DNA of 64,000 nucleotides from Hysterangium stoloniferum (taxonomy: Eukaryota > Basidiomycota > Agaricomycetes > Hysterangiales > Hysterangiaceae). Positions 30,348 through 41,922 of the stretch are shown here, piece by piece (the stretch's first letter is position 1; each line of letters starts with the position of its first letter). The stretch spans positions 930,001 through 994,000 of the forward strand of contig WHVD01000013.1 of the NCBI GenBank assembly GCA_015178975.1. The letters are read 5' to 3'. The notes beneath the pieces are model-generated. The model was not told the origin of the DNA and did no database searches. It saw only the letters and a program-made list of their open reading frames with translations. Both the position numbers and the translations under genes were made by a program.

Positions 30348-31591
30348 CTAGGTGTGGCGCCCCGACACACGAGTGTTATCCAACCTCAACTTGGGGTCCC
30401 TGAAAATGGCAAAGTTTTTCTCCTGAATGGGTCTGGGTGCACCTGAGTGTAGTCGATGAAACTCAGTGACAAGTTCTGGTGCATGAACATCCTTGGCATC
30501 CACCCACTCATTTTCCTCATAGCCATAACCTCTCCATTTGATAAGATACTGGAACTTCCTGTAGTGCATCCTGCTATCAAGGACCTCCTCCATCTCATAT
30601 TCCTCTTGGTTACCTACAAGATCTGGGGGGGGTTGGTAGGGCTTAGGACGGCCTGGAAATGGGTCCACTGGAGCAAGCATGAGTTTAACAACAGGGAAAA
30701 CTGGGTGTAAACGCTTGAGCTTTTGAGGTAAATGCAGTCGATAGGCATGTGTGCCTACTGCTCTTTCTACCATGAAAGGGCCCAAACACTGGTGTGCCAG
30801 TTTGGCTGATGGTCGGGTAGTAGCTAGATTACTCACATCCAAAAACACCTTATCTCCTGGATGATAGACTGGAGTGGGTTCCCATCGTCGGTTATAGTAT
30901 CTCGCCATGTCATCCTTTGATTTCTGCAAGGCAGCCCGAGCTTCCTGTAGTGCATCTGCCATACGCTCCTTAAGTTCATTCACAGATTCCAATCTGGATG
31001 GCACCTGATGTGGTTCAAAACCCATGTGCGGATGACGACCAGTGTCAACCATGAAGGGTGTGTGTTGTGTGGAAGAATGGATGTGGTTATTATATTGGAA
31101 CTCTGCTAAGGGAAGTAATTCATCCCAATCATCCTGCCGCTCATTTGTGAACACCCGTATGTATTGTTCTAGTTCCATGTTGAGACATTCTGTCTGTCCA
31201 TCTGTCTGAGGATGATAGGCAGTAGAGGAGGCTATCTTGATGCCCAGCAAGCGGTAGAGTTCCTTGGTGAATTCTGCCACAAACTGTGAGCCACGGTCAG
31301 AAACCACCTTCATTGGCAAGCCATGTAGTTTCCAGACATGCTGTAGGAAAAGACATACTGCACCTGCTGCTGACAATGTGGTCATGGTAGGGATGAAGTG
31401 AGCCCGTTTAGAGAGTGAGTCAACCACATTCATAATTGCATCGAAACCATGGGCCTCTGGCAATTCCGTAATAAAGTCTACACTGACCACTTCCCAGCAT
31501 TGACTAGGGATTGGCAATGGCTGCAGCTGACCCATAGGTTTATGCCGGATGGTCTTGGTCTGCAACACACATCACAAGTCTTGGCATAGAG
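30348..31591 (-). pseudogene. Gyp-B integrase core and chromodomain
   Basis: 406 open codons (30348-31568). The catalytic triad is visible: D of SVDFITELP, D of VVSDRGSQF and E of GQTECLN. An SH3-like DNA-binding segment follows (PGDKVFLDVSNL), then a C-terminal chromodomain (EYEMEEVLDSRMHYRKFQYL, IKWRGYGYEENEWVD). A one-base loss near 31568 puts the last Cys of the H2C2 finger (TCDVC) out of frame with the core. The Cop-A insertion with TAGAG duplications separates this piece from RNase H. Confidence 0.92.
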
Positions 31592-31845
31592 TGTTAAAAC
31601 TGCCTCCACTGTCTCCAAGACCTTCTGGAACCTTCTAGAACCTTCTAGAAGCTTCCAGCATGTTCCAGAGTATTCCCAGTTCATTTCCCATGACAGCTGT
31701 CAATCAGCTGTCACTTTGTATTCCAGCTGTCAATCAGCTGTCAGTTTCCATTCAAGCTGTCAATCAGCTGTCACTTATGACAGCTGTCAACCAGCTGTCA
31801 ACCAGCTGTCACTTATGACAGCTGACAAGCCTACTGATGTATAAC
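31592..31845 (+). repeat. Cop-A outer 5' LTR, first part
   Basis: TGTTAAAACTGCC to GATGTATAAC. The last five bases (ATAAC) are the target duplicated by the inner element. Confidence 0.95.
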
Positions 31846-32194
31846 TGTTAAAAGTGACCTGTGACTTACTGTGACACGTGACACACACAAGTCTGAGGAA
31901 AGTTGTTACTATTCAGGTCACTAACTACAAGCTTATATATGTTATACATCAGTAGGCTTGTCAGCTGTCATAAGTGACAGCTGGTTGACAGCTGGTTGAC
32001 AGCTGTCATAAGTGACAGCTGATTGACAGCTTGAATGGAAACTGACAGCTGATTGACAGCTGGAATACAAAGTGACAGCTGATTGACAGCTGTCATGGGA
32101 AATGAACTGGGAATACCCTGGAACATGCTGGAAGGTTCTAGAAGGTTCTAGAAGGTTCCAGAAGGTTTTGGAGACAGTGGAGGCAGTTTTAACA
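31846..32194 (-). repeat. Cop-A inner 3' LTR
   Basis: 349 bp, TGTTAAAAGTGACC to GCAGTTTTAACA on the plus strand. Confidence 0.95.
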
Positions 32195-32286
32195 GACCCC
32201 CCTGATCTCACATGTCTCCAAAGAAAAAAAAAAGAGAGAGAGAGAGACTTTGCTAAACTACAGAGAGTAAGAAAGAAAACAAGAAA

Positions 32287-35200
32287 CTAAGTCCTTATAC
32301 CCATTCCAGCACAACAAAATTGAACTTTTGGAGTGGATAGAGGTTTCGTTAGAATATCTGCAAGTTGTTCTGCAGTAGGAACATAGGAAGGAGTAATACA
32401 CTTGGCATTTACAGCATCCCTAAGCCAATAGTAGCGCAGGTCAAGATGTTTCATCCTTCCATGATGCTCAGGGTTCTTAGCAACACTGATGGCAGACTGG
32501 TTGTCAATGTGTAGAGTGGAGGGTTGATCAACTTGGTAGCCAAATTCACCTAGGATTTTTCGCATCCAGGCAATCTCCTTGCCAGCTTCTACAGCAGAGA
32601 CAAATTCTGCTTCAGTTGTAGAAAGTGTGACAATACTTTGCAGTTTACTACTCCAGCCAATAGCACCTCCAGCCATCATAGTTACATAACCACCAGTGGA
32701 TCTTCCAGAATCAATACAATCACCATGAGCAGCATCAGTGTATGTGGTGAATAATTCAGAGCCACATTTACCAGAGTAATGCAACTTGTAATCCAGTGTA
32801 CCTTTTAGGTATCTGAACAAGTGCTTCACTGCTGTCCAATGCTTTGGTCCAGGATTGCAATTAAAACGTGCCAAGTAGGACACAGTATAAGCAATATCTG
32901 GACGAGTCATAGTAGCCAGGTATTGTAAAGACCCAACAGCACTGAGATAAGGTATACTACGCATGAAATCCACCTCTGCAGCATTCTCAGGACCCATTTC
33001 TTTGGAAAGAGATGTACCAGGTGTCATAGGTGTGAGAACTGGATGACAGTCAGACATGTTATAACGCTCAAGCATGTTGAGAATAAATTGTCGCTGATCA
33101 AGAGTAAGGAGACACTTAGAGCGATCTCTGCCAACTCCCACACCAAGTAAATAAACAGTGGGTCCAAGATCACGGCATTTGAAATGCAGGGACAATTGCT
33201 TGACAGCTTTGTCAATGGCAAGAGTGGACTTGGATGCAAATGTAATATCATCAATGTAAATGGGTACAAAGATCTTGACCTCTCCATTTGAATAAATGTA
33301 AACAGAGGTATCAGATTCAATTCGTTTGAACTCCATTTCAGTAAGTGCACCATGTAACTTGATGTTCCATTGACGAGATCCCTGCTTGAGACCATAAAGT
33401 GATTTCAAGAGTCTGAGAACCTTATTAGGACCTCCTTGATGGAAGCCTTCAGGTTGTCTCATATAGATTGTCTCATCAAGGTCACCATGGGTGAAAGCAG
33501 CAGAAATGTCAACAGAGCGCAAGTCCATGTCTTCAATGGCAGCTAGGGCCAGAATCAAACGCAGAGTTGCAGGTCTAAAAGTAGGTGCAAACACTTCATT
33601 GTAGTCAATGCCAGGACGTTGTGAGTATCCTTTGGCAACAAGGCGAGCTTTATAACGCTCAATTGTGCCATCTGCATTGTGTTTGACTTTAAACACCCAA
33701 CCAGAACCAATTGCCTTTGCACCAACTGGGAGGTCAACAAGTTCCCATGTCTTTTTTTCTACCAGTGTATTGTACTCTGCATTGATAGCCTCTTGCCATT
33801 TATCTGCATCATCACCTTTCATAGCCTGCTTGTAGTTTTGTGGATCAGCAGTTGAAGCTGTTCCAACAAACTGTACTTCCTCATAATCAATGTCCTCATC
33901 ATCATCTTCAGCTAGAGCTGGAGCTGGTTGTACCTTCCACCATTCACCAGGTTGCTTTGGAACACGCTGAGAGCGACGAAGCTGTGGTTCTGGTGCAGGT
34001 GGAGGAGGTAGTTGAATGGGTTCAGGAAGTGCAGGAATCTGAGCAGGAGGTGCAGGAATCTGAACAGGAGGTGCAGGAATATAAGCAGGAGGTGCAGGAA
34101 TATAAGTAGGAGGGACAGAAATATCATTATCCTCCTCTACTTCTGGCACAAATAAAGGAATGTCAGAGTTTGGTATATTTGGGAAAAGCCTAATATTAGG
34201 CATTGGTCCAGTAGTAGATAGACCAGGAAAGTGGCGTTCATCAAATACAGCCCGTTCAGAGATGATAAACTTCTTTGTAACAGGGTTGTAGAATTGCCAA
34301 CCTTTGTATCCCACAGGATAGCCTAGAAAGAGGCATTTCTCCATGTGTGACTGAAGTGACTTCCTTTTGTCCCTTTGAATGTAAACATAGGCAGTACATC
34401 CCCATACTCGCAAGTTGCTTACATCTGGTTTCTGCTTGTACCATTGCTCATAGGGTGTAGTTTTAGGTAATGGTGCAGTAGGCAGACGGTTCCAGACATA
34501 AACATAAGATGTCACAGCATGGTTCCAGAAAGAAGCAGGCATACGCGCCTCATGCATCATGGCAGTGACATGATCAGCCATAGTGCGATTGGCTCTTTCT
34601 GCAACTCCATTCTGTTGAGGGCGATTGCGAGTAGTATGGCGGCGTACTATTCCACATTCATCTGTAAACTTGATAAAGGCATTTGACATATACTCCCCCC
34701 CTTTGTCATCCTGCAGAGCTTTGACCTTGCAACCCAGAAGATTCTCAGCATAAGCTTTGTATCTCCTGAATGCTTCAAATGCATCACTCTTCCGTTTCAA
34801 GAACAGAACAGCTCGCAACTTGGTGCAATCATCAATAAAGCTTATCCAGTAGTGATAACCCTCAGTTGTTTGCACAGGAAGTGGTCCATGTAGATCACTA
34901 TGAATAAGTTCAAGTGGTGTCTGAGAATGACTTGGTGAGATAGGGAATGGACTAGCAGTCATTTTGCCAGCAAGGCAAGGTTCACAGATGGGATCAGGCT
35001 GTTCCTTTGAGTCAAGGTTTAAGCCAACCCTTCTCTGATCATCTTCTGGACATCAGCATAGCTGTGGTGTCCAAGACGGCGATGCCAGAGATTGATATCA
35101 AAGGGAAGAGTGGAGGCAGCACCAGCTTGCTCAATAATAGGTGCAGTGGCACCATTGAGGATGCCTGCATTCTGTGCAGTAACTCTGGCTGTAAACAAAG

Positions 35201-36407
35201 TCTGGCCAGAGAGTTTGAAATGCATGGTTGTTCGATCAATGTGTATGAGTAGTCCTTTGTGCCTTGTGAGATAAAGACAAGACAGTAGGTTACTGCGCAG
35301 TTGTGGTACATGCAAAACTCTTGTAAGCTCCACAGATCGCGATTTCCTTCCATTTATAACTGGGTTGAATACCACAGAACCAACTCCTGCAGAGTAGATA
35401 ACAGTATGATCTGCTAACTTGATTGGGACACATAATGGTGTGTAGTTACGCAGCCAATGACTATGAGGAGTCATATGACTACTAGCACCTGTATCAGCAA
35501 GCCAATCATAGTCAGAACCATTCTGCAGGGTGGAGGAATCGGATGAGGAGAAAGCAAGTGCATTTCCAGTATATTCAACATTGTTCTGAGACATTGTCTT
35601 CTGAGGCCTATTTGGCTTCTTCTTCCCTTTAGCACGATTGGTAAGGACACTCTCCTGTGCTTCCTGCTGCTTCTTAATGAAGCGATGACACTTGTCCATA
35701 GTATGGTTGGTCATAGAGCAGAAAGTACATTTGAGAAATGCAGTGGATGCATTGCCCTTTACAGTAAGTGCAGATGCAACTGCAGGAGCTTGTGAAGCCC
35801 GATGACGGCGTTGTGACTCTTCTGTGACAAAAGCTTGTTGGATAGTAGCCTTGTCCAGCTTGTCCATCAGAAGGAGAGAAGAGGCAAAGTTGTCAAACTG
35901 CTCAGGAAGTGCCCTGATCATTGCCATTGATGCAAGTTCCTCATCAAGTTTGGCAAGATCAAAATTGAATGGGCGCAGATCCTGGATGGCACGGATGGCT
36001 AGATCCACCCGATTCATCAGAGTTTGCAAATTCTCATTCTCTTCCTTTCTGATGGAGAAGAGATCATCATACGCATTGAAGCGCATGCCAGGGCGCTTCT
36101 GCAAGTGTACATCACACAGACTGGTCCACATCTTGACCGGATCACCCTCAATCCCTTTAAGATGAATCTTTTGATCATCCTCAACACTCAAGTACATCCA
36201 ACCTGCTGCTTTGTCTAACTTGAGAGCCCAAGCATCAAATGCAGTTTGCTGGGCCTCTGTGGGAGATGAGGATAGTGCAGGTGCAATGGAGGTGGCCTCA
36301 ACAATGCGCCAGACACCCTGGGCACGAAGCCAAGCCTGCATCTCACCAGACCAGGCGTTGTAGTTATGAGAGTTGAGTTTAGGGAATTGGGGGATGGAAG
36401 ATGACAT
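32287..36407 (-). pseudogene. Cop-A gag-pol (inner), one frameshift
   Basis: Two long open pieces: gag, protease and pre-integrase (35019-36407, from an ATG giving MSSSIPQFPKLNSHN) and integrase, RT and RNase H (32287-34962, 891 codons). All motifs match the intact copy: CTFCSMTNHTMDKC, DTGASSH, IHSDLHGPL, IYIDDITFAS, YTDAAHGD. Relative to the intact copy, 7 nt are missing after QKMIREG (near 35027), giving an early TAA. The rest appears functional, so the break is probably young. Confidence 0.93.
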
Positions 36408-36631
36408 TGTAGTATACACAGAGCAAACTCGCAAAGAAGTTCAGAAAAAAGGTATTTAACTCGAGGTCCAGACGGTAGTCTCGAGGGAAACTCAGCCTTA
36501 GTGGCGTAGAAGTTCCTCCCTACTAGCAACAGCAATAAGGCTGGGCCTGGCAGGGGAATATAAAAGTATAGGCTGAAACTTACTCAAAAGAAGCGAGTTT
36601 GCAAAACGTTATACTGTACTAGAGCGCTTAG

Positions 36632-36649
36632 AGCGCGGGGCCCATAACC
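36632..36649 (-). other. Cop-A inner primer binding site
   Basis: Minus-strand GGTTATGGGCCCCGCGCT directly after the 5' LTR; half initiator-tRNA type as at 26487. Confidence 0.85.
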
Positions 36650-36998
36650 TGTTAAAAGTGACCTGTGACTTACTGTGACACGTGACACACACAAGTCTGA
36701 GGAAAGTTGTTACTATTCAGGTCACTAACTACAAGCTTATATATGTTATACATCAGTAGGCTTGTCAGCTGTCATAAGTGACAGCTGGTTGACAGCTGGT
36801 TGACAGCTGTCATAAGTGACAGCTGATTGACAGCTTGAATGGAAACTGACAGCTGATTGACAGCTGGAATACAAAGTGACAGCTGATTGACAGCTGTCAT
36901 GGGAAATGAACTGGGAATACCCTGGAACATGCTGGAAGGTTCTAGAAGGTTCTAGAAGGTTCCAGAAGGTTTTGGAGACAGTGGAGGCAGTTTTAACA
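36650..36998 (-). repeat. Cop-A inner 5' LTR
   Basis: 349 bp, identical by eye to 31846-32194. Confidence 0.95.
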
Positions 36999-37098
36999 AT
37001 AACATATATAAGCTTGTAGTTAGTGACCTGAATAGTAACAACTTTCCTCAGACTTGTGTGTGTCACGTGTCACAGTAAGTCACAGGTCACTTTTAACA
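36999..37098 (+). repeat. Cop-A outer 5' LTR, second part
   Basis: Begins with the duplicated ATAAC and continues ATATATAAGC to CACTTTTAACA. It holds the ATATATAA box that is the best TATA candidate of the LTR. Confidence 0.93.
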
Positions 37099-37116
37099 GG
37101 TTATGGGCCCCGCGCT
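37099..37116 (+). other. Cop-A outer primer binding site
   Basis: GGTTATGGGCCCCGCGCT immediately follows the LTR terminus AACA; first 12 bases complementary to the initiator-Met tRNA anticodon region. Confidence 0.88.
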
Positions 37117-37339
37117 CTAAGTGCTCTAGTACAGTATAACGTTTTGCAAACTCGCTTCTTTTGAGTAAGTTTCAGCCTATACTTTTATATTCCCCTGCCA
37201 GGCCCAGCCTTATTGCTGTTGCTAGTAGGGAGGAACTTCTACGCCACTAAGGCTGAGTTTCCCTCGAGACTACCGTCTGGATCTCGAGTTAAATACCTTT
37301 TTCTGAACTTCTTTGCGAGTTTGCTCTGTGTATACTACA
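37117..37339 (+). other. Cop-A leader
   Basis: About 220 bp between primer site and gag ATG, with no ORF. It probably holds packaging and dimerisation signals; CTCGAG occurs twice. Confidence 0.5.
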
Positions 37340-40300
37340 ATGTCATCTTCCATCCCCCAATTCCCTAAACTCAACTCTCATAACTACAACGCCTGGTCTG
37401 GTGAGATGCAGGCTTGGCTTCGTGCCCAGGGTGTCTGGCGCATTGTTGAGGCCACCTCCATTGCACCTGCACTATCCTCATCTCCCACAGAGGCCCAGCA
37501 AACTGCATTTGATGCTTGGGCTCTCAAGTTAGACAAAGCAGCAGGTTGGATGTACTTGAGTGTTGAGGATGATCAAAAGATTCATCTTAAAGGGATTGAG
37601 GGTGATCCGGTCAAGATGTGGACCAGTCTGTGTGATGTACACTTGCAGAAGCACCCTGGCATGCGCTTCAATGCGTATGATGATCTCTTCTCCATCAGAA
37701 AGGAAGAGAATGAGAATTTGCAAACTCTGATGAATCGGGTGGATCTAGCCATCCGTGCCATCCAGGATCAGCGCCCATTGAATTTTGATCTTGCCAAACT
37801 TGATGAGGAACTTGCATCAATGGCAATGATCAGGGCACTTCCTGAACAGTTTGACAACTTTGCCTCTTCTCTCCTTCTGATGGACAAGCTGGACAAGGCT
37901 ACTATCCAACAAGCTTTTGTCACAGAAGAGTCACAACGCCGTCATCGGGCTTCACAAGCTCCTGCAGTTGCATCTGCACTTACTGTAAAGGGCAATGCAT
38001 CCACTGCATTTCTCAAATGTACTTTCTGCTCTATGACCAACCATACTATGGACAAGTGTCATCGCTTCATTAAGAAGCAGCAGGAAGCACAGGAGAGTGT
38101 CCTTACCAATCGTGCTAAAGGGAAGAAAAAGCCAAATAGGCCTCAGAAGACAATGTCTCAGAACAATGTTGAATATAGTGGAAATGCACTTGCTTTCTCC
38201 TCATCCGATTCCTCCACCCTGCAGAATGGTTCTGACTATGATTGGCTTGCTGATACAGGTGCTAGTAGTCATATGACTCCTCATAGTCATTGGCTGCGTA
38301 ACTACACACCATTATGTGTCCCAATCAAGTTAGCAGATCATACTGTTATCTACTCTGCAGGAGTTGGTTCTGTGGTATTCAACCCAGTTATAAATGGAAG
38401 GAAATCGCGATCTGTGGAGCTTACAAGAGTTTTGCATGTACCACAACTGCGCAGTAACCTACTGTCTTGTCTTTATCTCACAAGGCACAAAGGACTACTC
38501 ATACACATTGATCGAACAACAATGCATTTCAAACTCTCTGGCCAGACTATGTTTACAGCCAGAGTTACTGCACAGAATGCAGGTATCCTCAATGGTGCCA
38601 CTGCACCTATTATTGAGCAAGCTGGTGCTGTCTCCACCCTTCCCTTTGATATCAATCTCTGGCATCGCCGTCTTGGACACCACAGCTATGCTGATGTCCA
38701 GAAGATGATCAGAGAAGGATTGGTGGTTGGCTTAAACCTTGACTCAAAGGAACAGCCTGATCCCATCTGTGAACCTTGCCTTGCTGGCAAAATGACTGCT
38801 AGTCCATTCCCTATCTCACCAAGTCATTCTCAGACACCACTTGAACTTATTCATAGTGATCTACATGGACCACTTCCTGTGCAAACAACTGAGGGTTATC
38901 ACTACTGGATAAGCTTTATTGATGATTGCACCAAGTTGCGAGCTGTTCTGTTCTTGAAACGGAAGAGTGATGCATTTGAAGCATTCAGGAGATACAAAGC
39001 TTATGCTGAGAATCTTCTGGGTTGCAAGGTCAAAGCTCTGCAGGATGACAAAGGGGGGGAGTATATGTCAAATGCCTTTATCAAGTTTACAGATGAATGT
39101 GGAATAGTACGCCGCCATACTACTCGCAATCGCCCTCAACAGAATGGAGTTGCAGAAAGAGCCAATCGCACTATGGCTGATCATGTCACTGCCATGATGC
39201 ATGAGGCGCGTATCCCTGCTTCTTTCTGGAACCATGCTGTGACATCTTATGTCTATGTATGGAATCGTCTGCCTACTGCACCATTGCCTAAAATTACACC
39301 CTACGAGCAATGGTACAAGCAGAAACCAGATGTGAGCAACTTGCGAGTGTGGGGGTGTACTGCCTATGTTTACATTCAAAAGGACAAAAGGAAGTCACTT
39401 CAGTCACACATGGAGAAATGCCTCTTTCTAGGCTATCCTGTGGGATACAAAGGTTGGCAATTCTACAACCCTATTACAAAGAAGTTTATCATCTCTGAAC
39501 GGGCTGTATTTGATGAACGCCACTTTCCTGGTCTATCTACTACTGGACCAATGCCTAATATTAGGCTTTTCCCAAATATACCAAACTCTGACATTCCTTT
39601 ATTTGTGCCAGAAGTAGAGGGGGATAATGATATTTCTGTCCCTCCTACTCATATTCCTGCACCTCCTGCTTATATTCCTGCACCTCCTGTTCAGATTCCT
39701 GCACCTCCTGCTCAGATTCCTGCACTTCCTGAACCCATTCAACTACCTCCTCCACCTGCACCAGAACCACAGCTTCGTCGCTCTCAGCGTGTTCCAAAGC
39801 AACCTGGTGAATGGTGGAAGGTACAACCAGCTCCAGCTCTAGCTGAAGATGATGATGAGGACATTGATTATGAGGAAGTACAGTTTGTTGGAACAGCTTC
39901 AACTGCTGATCCACAAAACTACAAGCAGGCTATGAAAGGTGATGATGCAGATAAATGGCAAGAGGCTATAAATGCAGAGTACAATACACTGGTAGAAAAC
40001 AAGACATGGGAACTTGTTGACCTCCCAGTTGGTGCAAAGGCAATTGGTTCGGGTTGGGTGTTTAAAGTCAAACACAATGCAGATGGCACCATTGAGCGTT
40101 ATAAAGCTCGTCTTGTTGCCAAAGGATACTCACAACGTCCTGGCATTGACTACAATGAAGTGTTTGCACCTACTTTTAGACCTGCCACTCTGCGTTTGAT
40201 TCTGGCCCTAGCTGCCATTGAAGACATGGACTTGCGCTCTGTTGACATTTCTGCTGCTTTCACCCATGGTGACCTTGATGAGACAATCTATATGAGACAA

Positions 40301-41467
40301 CCTGAAGGCTTCCATCAAGGAGGTCCTAATAAGGTTCTCAGACTCTTGAAATCACTTTATGGTCTCAAGCAGGGATCTCGTCAATGGAACATCAAGTTAC
40401 ATGGTGCACTTACTGAAATGGAGTTCAAACGAATTGAATCTGATACCTCTGTTTACATTTATTCAAATGGAGAGGTGAAGATCTTTGTACCCATTTACAT
40501 TGATGATATTACATTTGCATCCAAGTCCACTCTTGCCATTGACAAAGCTGTCAAGCAATTGTCCCTGCATTTCAAATGCCGTGATCTTGGATCCACTGTT
40601 TATTTACTTGGTGTGGGAGTTAGCAGAGATCGCTCTAAGCGACTCCTTACTCTTGATCAGCGACAGTTTATTCTCAACATGCTTGAGCGTTATAAAATGT
40701 CTGATTGTCATCCAGTTCTCACACCTATGACACCTGGTACATCTCTTTCCAAAGAAATGGGTCCTGAGAATGCTGCAGAGGTGGATTTCATGCGTAGTGT
40801 TCCTTATCTCAGTGCTGTTGGGTCTTTACAATACCTGGCTACTATGACCCGTCCAGATATTGCTTATACTGTGTCCTACTTGGCACGTTTTAATGGCAAT
40901 CCTGGACCAAAGCATTGGACAGCAGTGAAGCACTTGTTCAGATACCTAAAAGGTACACTGGAATACAAGTTGCATTACTCTGGTAAATGTGGCTCTGAAT
41001 TATTCACCACATACACTGATGCTGCTCATGGTGATTGCATTGATTCTGGAAGATCCACTGGTGGTTATGTAACTATGATGGCTGGAGGTGCTATTGGCTG
41101 GAGTAGTAAACTGCAAAGTATTGTCACACTTTCTACAACTGAAGCAGAATTTGTCTCTGCTGTAGAAGCTGGCAAGGAGATTGCCTGGATGCGGCAAATC
41201 CTAGGTGAATTTGGCTACCAAGTTGATCAACCCTCCACTCTACACATTGACAACCAGTCTGCCATCAGTGTTGCTAAGAACCCTGAGCATCATGGAAGGA
41301 TGAAACATCTTGACCTGCGCTACTATTGGCTTAGGGATGCTGTAAATGCCAAGTGTATTGCTCCTTCCTATATTCCTACTGCAGAACAAATTGCAGATAT
41401 TCTAACCAAGCCTCTATCTACTCCCAAGGTTCAATTTTGCCGTGATGGAATGGGTATAAGGGCTTAG
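37340..41467 (+). CDS. Cop-A gag-pol polyprotein, intact
   Basis: 1375 codons. The ATG at 37340 (MSSSIPQFPKLN) was chosen because the open frame upstream has no other ATG. Domains in order: copia-type gag (1-220); zinc knuckle CTFCSMTNHTMDKC (about 227); retropepsin DTGAS (Asp about 305); GAG pre-integrase with H/H/C/C (LWHRRLGHHSYADV, CEPCLAGK); integrase core with Asp about 507 in IHSDLHGPL, a second Asp in QDDKGGEY and Glu in GVAERANR; a Pro-rich spacer of IPAPPA repeats; an acidic stretch DDDEDIDYEE; RT with IYIDDITFAS (about 1052); RNase H with YTDAAHGD (about 1227), ending DILTKPLS. All catalytic residues are present. It would form particles, copy its RNA and integrate the cDNA. Single-frame gag-pol with no frameshift signal seen. 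Most likely source of enzymes for T1-like passengers, if transcribed. Confidence 0.97.
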   Translation: MSSSIPQFPKLNSHNYNAWSGEMQAWLRAQGVWRIVEATSIAPALSSSPTEAQQTAFDAWALKLDKAAGWMYLSVEDDQKIHLKGIEGDPVKMWTSLCDVHLQKHPGMRFNAYDDLFSIRKEENENLQTLMNRVDLAIRAIQDQRPLNFDLAKLDEELASMAMIRALPEQFDNFASSLLLMDKLDKATIQQAFVTEESQRRHRASQAPAVASALTVKGNASTAFLKCTFCSMTNHTMDKCHRFIKKQQEAQESVLTNRAKGKKKPNRPQKTMSQNNVEYSGNALAFSSSDSSTLQNGSDYDWLADTGASSHMTPHSHWLRNYTPLCVPIKLADHTVIYSAGVGSVVFNPVINGRKSRSVELTRVLHVPQLRSNLLSCLYLTRHKGLLIHIDRTTMHFKLSGQTMFTARVTAQNAGILNGATAPIIEQAGAVSTLPFDINLWHRRLGHHSYADVQKMIREGLVVGLNLDSKEQPDPICEPCLAGKMTASPFPISPSHSQTPLELIHSDLHGPLPVQTTEGYHYWISFIDDCTKLRAVLFLKRKSDAFEAFRRYKAYAENLLGCKVKALQDDKGGEYMSNAFIKFTDECGIVRRHTTRNRPQQNGVAERANRTMADHVTAMMHEARIPASFWNHAVTSYVYVWNRLPTAPLPKITPYEQWYKQKPDVSNLRVWGCTAYVYIQKDKRKSLQSHMEKCLFLGYPVGYKGWQFYNPITKKFIISERAVFDERHFPGLSTTGPMPNIRLFPNIPNSDIPLFVPEVEGDNDISVPPTHIPAPPAYIPAPPVQIPAPPAQIPALPEPIQLPPPPAPEPQLRRSQRVPKQPGEWWKVQPAPALAEDDDEDIDYEEVQFVGTASTADPQNYKQAMKGDDADKWQEAINAEYNTLVENKTWELVDLPVGAKAIGSGWVFKVKHNADGTIERYKARLVAKGYSQRPGIDYNEVFAPTFRPATLRLILALAAIEDMDLRSVDISAAFTHGDLDETIYMRQPEGFHQGGPNKVLRLLKSLYGLKQGSRQWNIKLHGALTEMEFKRIESDTSVYIYSNGEVKIFVPIYIDDITFASKSTLAIDKAVKQLSLHFKCRDLGSTVYLLGVGVSRDRSKRLLTLDQRQFILNMLERYKMSDCHPVLTPMTPGTSLSKEMGPENAAEVDFMRSVPYLSAVGSLQYLATMTRPDIAYTVSYLARFNGNPGPKHWTAVKHLFRYLKGTLEYKLHYSGKCGSELFTTYTDAAHGDCIDSGRSTGGYVTMMAGGAIGWSSKLQSIVTLSTTEAEFVSAVEAGKEIAWMRQILGEFGYQVDQPSTLHIDNQSAISVAKNPEHHGRMKHLDLRYYWLRDAVNAKCIAPSYIPTAEQIADILTKPLSTPKVQFCRDGMGIRA

Positions 41468-41568
41468 TTTCTTGTTTTCTTTCTTACTCTCTGTAGTTTA
41501 GCAAAGTCTCTCTCTCTCTCTCTCTCTCTGTTTCTTTTTCTTTGGAGACATGTGAGATCAGGGGGGTC
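41468..41568 (+). other. Cop-A 3' UTR, CT repeat and polypurine tract
   Basis: A CT run at about 41505-41528, then AGGGGGGTC ending at the LTR boundary. Confidence 0.8.
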
Positions 41569-41917
41569 TGTTAAAACTGCCTCCACTGTCTCCAAAACCT
41601 TCTGGAACCTTCTAGAACCTTCTAGAAGCTTCCAGCATGTTCCAGGGTATTCCCAGTTCATTTCCCATGACAGCTGTCAATCAGCTGTCACTTTGTATTC
41701 CAGCTGTCAATCAGCTGTCAGTTTCCATTCAAGCTGTCAATCAGCTGTCACTTATGACAGCTGTCAACCAGCTGTCAACCAGCTGTCACTTATGACAGCT
41801 GACAAGCCTACTGATGTATAACATATATAAGCTTGTAGTTAGTGACCTGAATAGTAACAACTTTCCTCAGACTTGTGTGTGTCACGTGTCACAGTAAGTC
41901 ACAGGTCACTTTTAACA
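41569..41917 (+). repeat. Cop-A outer 3' LTR
   Basis: 349 bp, TGTTAAAACTGCC to CACTTTTAACA. It differs from the outer 5' LTR at two bases by eye (CCAAAACC vs CCAAGACC; CCAGGGTA vs CCAGAGTA). Confidence 0.95.
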
Positions 41918-41922
41918 TAGAG

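Larger units (their letters stand above)
31846..36998 (-). mobile_element. Full-length Cop-A (inner), inserted in the outer 5' LTR
   Basis: 5153 bp flanked by ATAAC (31841-31845 and 36999-37003). Both 349-bp LTRs (31846-32194 and 36650-36998) appear identical by eye, so insertion is recent. Primer site at 36632-36649, gag start at 36407, polypurine tract next to 32194. A 7-nt loss near 35027 breaks gag-pol. Confidence 0.95.
31592..41917 (+). mobile_element. Full-length Cop-A (outer), with intact gag-pol
   Basis: Flanked by TAGAG (31587-31591 and 41918-41922) in Gyp-B integrase. The 5' LTR is split: 31592-31845 and 37004-37098 (plus the 5-bp duplication) around the inner Cop-A. The reassembled 5' LTR is 349 bp, as is the 3' LTR, and they differ at about two positions by eye. 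The primer site is at 37099, gag-pol at 37340-41467, and the polypurine tract at 41560-41568. This is the only element in the window with an intact protein, though the inner insertion in the 5' LTR probably impairs transcription. Confidence 0.95.
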
